DNA from: Bradyrhizobium sp. CCBAU 051011
GTDB taxonomy: Bacteria; Pseudomonadota; Alphaproteobacteria; Rhizobiales; Xanthobacteraceae
Reading direction: 5' to 3'
DNA length: 64,000 nt
Assembly: GCF_009930815.1 (NCBI RefSeq)
Contig: NZ_CP022222.1
Coordinates: 4,692,501-4,756,500, forward strand
Below are positions 60,739 to 64,000 of this stretch, piece by piece (position 1 is the first letter of the stretch; each line of letters starts with the position of its first letter). The position numbers were made by a program, and so were the translations under genes. The notes beneath the pieces were generated by a model that saw only the letters and a program-made list of their open reading frames with translations, made no database searches and had not been told where the DNA came from.

Positions 60739-61426
60739 AGTCACCACCGCCTATCAGGGCCTGGTCGCGATCTCGGCGGTCTCGATCGAAGTGGCAAAGG
60801 GCGAGGTCGTGTGCGTCGCCGGCGCCAACGGCGCCGGCAAGTCGACGCTGTTGAAATCGATCGCCGGCGCGGAACGTCCGCGCTCCGGCACCGTGTCGTT
60901 CGACGGCACCCGCATCGACGGCATGGCGCAGCACGTCATCACCTCGCGCGGCATCGCCTATGTGCCGGAAAACCGCCGGCTGTTTCCGCGCCTGTCGGTG
61001 CGCGACAATTTAAGGCTCGGCAGCTATCTCTATCGCGGCGAGGCCGACCGCGAAGCGCCGCTCGATCTCGTGTTCAAGCTGTTCCCGCGCCTGCAAGAGC
61101 GGCTGGAGCAGCGCGCCGAAACGCTTTCCGGCGGCGAGCAGCAGATGCTCGCCATCGGCCGCGCCCTGATGACGCGCCCGCGGCTGCTGATGCTCGACGA
61201 GCCGTCGCAGGGCATCATGCCAAAACTGGTCGACGAAATCTTCCAGGCGGTGAAACGCATCCGCGACGCCGGCATGACCGTGCTGATCGTCGAGCAGCGG
61301 ATGTCGGAGTGCTTGGAGATCGCCGACCGCGCCTACATCCTGCAGACCGGCCGCGTGCTGATGCAGGGCAGCGCGGCCGAGATCAGCGTCAATCCGGATG
61401 TGCGAAAGGCGTATCTGGGATTGTGA
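60722..61426 (+). CDS. Branched-chain-amino-acid-type ABC ATP-binding protein (LivF-like)
   Basis: ATPase of 234 residues. Walker A GANGAGKST is at about 37-45, then IAYVPENRRLFPRLSVRDNL (the LivF Q-loop style), signature LSGGEQQMLAIGRALM, Walker B LLMLDEPSQGIMP and switch IVEQRM. It overlaps the previous ATPase end by 17 bases and closes the unit; a family C repeat follows 2 bases after its stop. Confidence 0.94.
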   Translation: MLSVHEVTTAYQGLVAISAVSIEVAKGEVVCVAGANGAGKSTLLKSIAGAERPRSGTVSFDGTRIDGMAQHVITSRGIAYVPENRRLFPRLSVRDNLRLGSYLYRGEADREAPLDLVFKLFPRLQERLEQRAETLSGGEQQMLAIGRALMTRPRLLMLDEPSQGIMPKLVDEIFQAVKRIRDAGMTVLIVEQRMSECLEIADRAYILQTGRVLMQGSAAEISVNPDVRKAYLGL

Positions 61427-61428
61427 CT

Positions 61429-61510
61429 CGTAGCCCGGATGGAGCGCAGCGAAATCCGGGGAAACAACGAACGCTGGCCCCGGATTGCGCTGCGCTCCAT
61501 CCGGGCTACG
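61429..61510. repeat. Palindromic intergenic repeat, family C, copy 2
   Basis: CGTAGCCCGGATGGAGCGCA at one end and its exact inverse TGCGCTCCATCCGGGCTACG at the other, 20 bp each. It lies between the LivF-like gene and the interrupted gene, which face each other tail to tail. Confidence 0.92.
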
Positions 61511-61521
61511 ACTGCAGCGCG

Positions 61522-62052
61522 TTATGGTGTTTCCGTATTTCGCTTTGCCTGTGATGCGGCCATCAACATCTGTTCCACGATCCCTTCAAACTCGCTCTTG
61601 GCGATCGGGTCCGTCTTGGCAAACTCATCATATGGCTCATTGGTTTTGGGCCACTAATGATAATGGCGCCTCGCTTTATCAAGGACACGAGCCGCCGCTT
61701 CGACCTCGGCGTCCCTAGGTCGCGCCAATTCTGGGAGTTCATGCCCGTGTTCGCGCCTATGCTCCGGCGCACTTGCCGCGGATACCCCAAAAATGCACCA
61801 CTTCGGAAAATCTCCCGAAAATTCAAAGAAATCATCAAAGTATTTTAGCCCCAGATCGGATAGACGCCGAACCAAGACCTCAAGCGCCTCCGCGCCGAAA
61901 TGCGGGCCGAACGAAGCGATTTCAGCATTGCTATCGAATGGCGAGGAGTTCTCGAGCGCAATCAGCAACTTCTCGAAAGAGATTCCTTGCTCATTCAATG
62001 AGGCAAGACGGACTACTATGCCAAACTCACGAGTAACTCGAACGCAGTCCAT
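61522..62052 (-). pseudogene. Unrecognised lower-GC gene interrupted by an in-frame TAG
   Basis: From the ATG at 62052 a 132-residue product is read to a TAG at 61656-61654; the same frame then stays open for 43 more codons to a TAA at 61524-61522. The downstream part starts WPKTNEPYDEFAKTDPI and ends AKRNTETP, ordinary protein-like text with few arginines and no in-frame start near its beginning. It reads like the true C-terminus of one roughly 175-residue protein. The N-terminal part has GISFEKLLIALENSSPF, SFGPHFGAEALEVLVRRLSD and LKYFDDFFEFSGD. G+C is about 48% over 61921-61980. The family is not recognised; an immunity-like role is a guess from size and isolation. Confidence 0.6.
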
Positions 62053-62074
62053 CCTTGACCTCTAGGGAGTCCGC

Positions 62075-62740
62075 TTATTTGTGATTGTGTGAATGCTCCG
62101 GCAGCACCAGCCCAAACACCTTGGTCAAATCCATCACTTGCTCCGGCGACAGATACCGCGGATTCAGCCCGCGCAGCAGCAGATAGAGTTTCGCCGTCTC
62201 TTCCAGTTCCTCAATCGCGTAAACGGCCGCCTCCAGCGTGTCGCCGGACACCACCGGCCCATGATTGGCTAGCAGCACGGACGAGTATTTGCCGGCCAGC
62301 CCCTTGATGGCGTCGGCTACTGCCCGGTCGCCGGGTCGATAATAGGGCACAAGCGCGGTCTGTCCGCATTTCATCAGATAATAGGGCGTCATCGGCGGCA
62401 GCGCGGCGTGGGGGTCGATCTCGGGCAGCATCGACAACGCCACCGAGTGGGTCGAATGCAGATGCACCACAGCGCGTGCGGCGCTGCGGGTCTGGTAGAG
62501 CGCGGTGTGCAGCGGCACTTCCTTGGTCGGCGCATCGCCGGAAACCAGCTTTCCGTCGGGCCCAAGCCGCGACATCCGCGCCGGGTCGAGCGACCCGAGC
62601 GAGGCATTGGTGGGCGTCACCAGCCAGCCGCCATCGTCGAGTTTCACGCTGATGTTGCCCGAGGAGCCCGGCGTCAGCCCGCGCTCGAACAGCGAACGGC
62701 CGAGGCGGCAGATTTCCTCGCGTAACTTGGTTTCGCTCAT
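62075..62740 (-). CDS. otnC: 3-oxo-tetronate 4-phosphate decarboxylase-like class II aldolase (OtnC)
   Basis: Class II aldolase/adducin fold enzyme, 221 residues. OtnC decarboxylates 3-oxo-tetronate 4-phosphate to dihydroxyacetone phosphate in L-threonate and D-erythronate/threonate breakdown. Seen: GLTPGSSGNISVKLDDGGWL (residues 21-40), the acid in PTKEVPLH, zinc ligands in VVHLHSTHSVAL and the third histidine in LLANHGPVVSG. It faces away from ltnD across 108 bases, which should hold two promoters. The partner kinase OtnK is not in the window. Confidence 0.85.
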   Translation of the reverse strand: MSETKLREEICRLGRSLFERGLTPGSSGNISVKLDDGGWLVTPTNASLGSLDPARMSRLGPDGKLVSGDAPTKEVPLHTALYQTRSAARAVVHLHSTHSVALSMLPEIDPHAALPPMTPYYLMKCGQTALVPYYRPGDRAVADAIKGLAGKYSSVLLANHGPVVSGDTLEAAVYAIEELEETAKLYLLLRGLNPRYLSPEQVMDLTKVFGLVLPEHSHNHK

Positions 62741-62848
62741 GTCAGTATTCCGGCGTCATCCCTTTTTTATCTTGTCCCACGCTTTGGCAGCGCGGCCAAG
62801 CCGTGATACCCAGAGGCAAAGCCGCAAGAAAGCTCGAGGAACCGCCGC

Positions 62849-63763
62849 ATGCCAGAATCCGCCAAACCAAGTGTCACCGTCATCGGGCTGGGTTCGATGG
62901 GCTATGGCATGGCGACATCGCTGCGCCGCGCCGGGCTCGAAGTGACCGGCTGCGACGTCTCGGCGGATACCGTGGGGCGGTTCGTGGCCGACGGCGGCAA
63001 GGGCGCCGGCACGCCGGCGGAAGCCGCGAAATCGGCCGATATAGTCGTCAGCGTCGTCGTCAACGCCGCCCAGACCGAGACCATTTTGTTTGGCGCGAAT
63101 GGCGTCGCGGAAACGCTGGCGAAAGGCGCGGTATTCATTTCCTCCGCCACGATGGATCCCGACGTCGCACGGGGGCTCGCCAAACAGTTGGAAGCGACCG
63201 GCCGTCACTACCTCGACGCGCCGATTTCTGGTGGCGCGCAGCGCGCGGCGCAGGGCGAACTCACCATTCTGGCGTCGGGCAGTCCGACCGCCTTCGCCAA
63301 GGCACGCCCGGCGCTGGATGCGATGGCGGCAAAACTCTACGAACTCGGCGACGACGCCGGTCAAGGCGCCGCCTTCAAGATGATCAACCAGTTGCTCGCC
63401 GGCGTGCATATCGCCGCCGCCTCGGAGGCGATCGCGTTCGCCGCCAAGCAGGGGCTTGATATCCGTAAGGTCTATGAGGTGATCACGGCGTCCGCCGGCA
63501 ATTCCTGGATGTTCGAGAACCGCATGCCGCATGTGCTCGATGGCGATTATGCGCCGCGCAGCGCGGTGGATATTTTCGTGAAAGACCTCGGCATCATCCA
63601 GGATATGGCGCGCTCGCAGAAATTCCCGGTGCCGGTTTCCGCCGCAGCCTTGCAGATGTTCCTGATGACGTCGGCCGCCGGCATGGGCCGCGACGACGAT
63701 GCTTCAGTGGCGCGGATGTACGCGAAGGTCACCGGCACGCATCTGCCGGGCGAGCCGAAATAG
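62849..63763 (+). CDS. ltnD: L-threonate dehydrogenase (LtnD)
   Basis: NAD-dependent beta-hydroxyacid dehydrogenase family, 304 residues, oxidising L-threonate to 2-oxo-tetronate. Cofactor loop [19 protein letters not shown] (about residues 11-29), substrate-site motif [21 protein letters not shown], catalytic Lys in [15 protein letters not shown], and a late [11 protein letters not shown]. Related enzymes act on glycerate or hydroxyisobutyrate; the specific label rests on the neighbours otnC and otnI. It precedes otnI by 23 bases. Confidence 0.87.
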   Translation: MPESAKPSVTVIGLGSMGYGMATSLRRAGLEVTGCDVSADTVGRFVADGGKGAGTPAEAAKSADIVVSVVVNAAQTETILFGANGVAETLAKGAVFISSATMDPDVARGLAKQLEATGRHYLDAPISGGAQRAAQGELTILASGSPTAFAKARPALDAMAAKLYELGDDAGQGAAFKMINQLLAGVHIAAASEAIAFAAKQGLDIRKVYEVITASAGNSWMFENRMPHVLDGDYAPRSAVDIFVKDLGIIQDMARSQKFPVPVSAAALQMFLMTSAAGMGRDDDASVARMYAKVTGTHLPGEPK

Positions 63764-63786
63764 CAAGATCAAGAAGGGGACGCTCG

Positions 63787-64000
63787 ATGCCGCGTTTTGC
63801 CGCCAATCTCTCCATGATGTTCACCGAAGTTCCATTCCTCGATCGCTTCGACGCTGCGGCGAAAGCCGGCTTCACCGCGGTCGAATACCTGTTTCCCTAC
63901 GATCATCCGGCGGAGGCCGTGGGCGATCGCCTGAAAAAGAACGGCCTGACGCAAGCGCTGTTCAATCTGCCGCCGGGCAATTGGGACGCCGGCGAAAAAG
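63787..64000 (+). CDS. otnI: 2-oxo-tetronate isomerase (OtnI), 3' part outside the window
   Basis: Start of a hydroxypyruvate-isomerase-like TIM-barrel protein; 71 residues are visible of about 260. The opening [20 protein letters not shown], then [14 protein letters not shown] and [14 protein letters not shown] are the family pattern. OtnI converts 2-oxo-tetronate, made by LtnD, into 3-oxo-tetronate. AAGAAGGGGA precedes the ATG. The gene runs off the window end with an open frame. Confidence 0.87.
   Translation, partial: MPRFAANLSMMFTEVPFLDRFDAAAKAGFTAVEYLFPYDHPAEAVGDRLKKNGLTQALFNLPPGNWDAGEK

Noticed and set aside
22806..61510. Repeats as a CRISPR array or small RNA genes
   Set aside because: The copies are scattered singly in gene gaps, have inverted ends and no regular spacers. 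Short hairpin RNAs cannot be excluded but nothing supports them directly.
61654..61656. Recoding of TAG as pyrrolysine
   Set aside because: No pyrrolysine biosynthesis or tRNA genes are visible, and such recoding would be unusual here. Nonsense mutation or a sequence error is simpler.

Overview
The window is GC-rich alphaproteobacterial chromosome, most like Bradyrhizobium or a close relative (inferred from gene content, codon use and repeat style; no search was run). Evidence for this includes a complete paaABCDE-paaI-paaK phenylacetate block with paaX, a polyhydroxyalkanoate (PHA) locus with phasin, a self-sufficient BM3-type P450, many dpp- and liv-type ABC importers, and a dense set of palindromic intergenic repeats. 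No rRNA, tRNA, CRISPR array, insertion sequence or phage gene was seen.

Layout. 1-3.5 kb: the 3' part of an RND efflux pump and a RidA/CnbZ-like protein. 3.7-17.5 kb: twelve minus-strand genes that read as one transcription unit: two complete peptide-type ABC importers on either side of a gamma-glutamyltransferase-family enzyme and a DUF1028 Ntn-hydrolase, with a divergent FAD amino-acid oxidase. 19-33.5 kb: a storage-lipid and PHA neighbourhood with a DUF6489 protein, several alpha/beta hydrolases, a wax ester synthase/DGAT, an epoxide hydrolase, a CYP102-type P450-reductase fusion, a very short PhaE-like protein coupled to a class III PhaC and a GNAT, a phasin behind two perfect palindromes, and a DUF445 protein. 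33.6-40.6 kb: paaX, then paaABCDE, paaI and paaK. 40.6-46.2 kb: a quinone-reductase-like enzyme, a YeeE/YedE sulfur transporter, a hydrolase-OsmC fusion, a sulfite-oxidase-like molybdoenzyme and an MHS-type MFS carrier. 46.3-50.9 kb: an amidase, an esterase, an SDR protein without its catalytic residues, and a tartrate/D-malate dehydrogenase.

51-52.4 kb is a small lower-GC islet with a SUFU-domain protein and an unrecognised protein, resembling orphan immunity genes. 52.5-61.4 kb: a 2-hydroxyacid-dehydrogenase-like enzyme, an M20 carbamoylase-type hydrolase and a LysR regulator, divergent from a DUF1445 protein and a full livKHMGF-type importer. 61.5-62.05 kb holds a second lower-GC gene interrupted by an in-frame TAG. 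62.1-64 kb is a four-carbon sugar-acid (tetronate) module: otnC divergent from ltnD and otnI; otnI runs off the window.

As a whole this is a catabolic and uptake region (peptides, aromatic acids, sugar acids, amino-acid-like compounds) beside carbon-storage genes. The parts least explained by standard annotation are the double-importer/two-Ntn-hydrolase array, the WS/DGAT-epoxide hydrolase-P450 run, the minimal PhaE coupled to PhaC and a GNAT, the SDR without a catalytic triad, and the two lower-GC islets.
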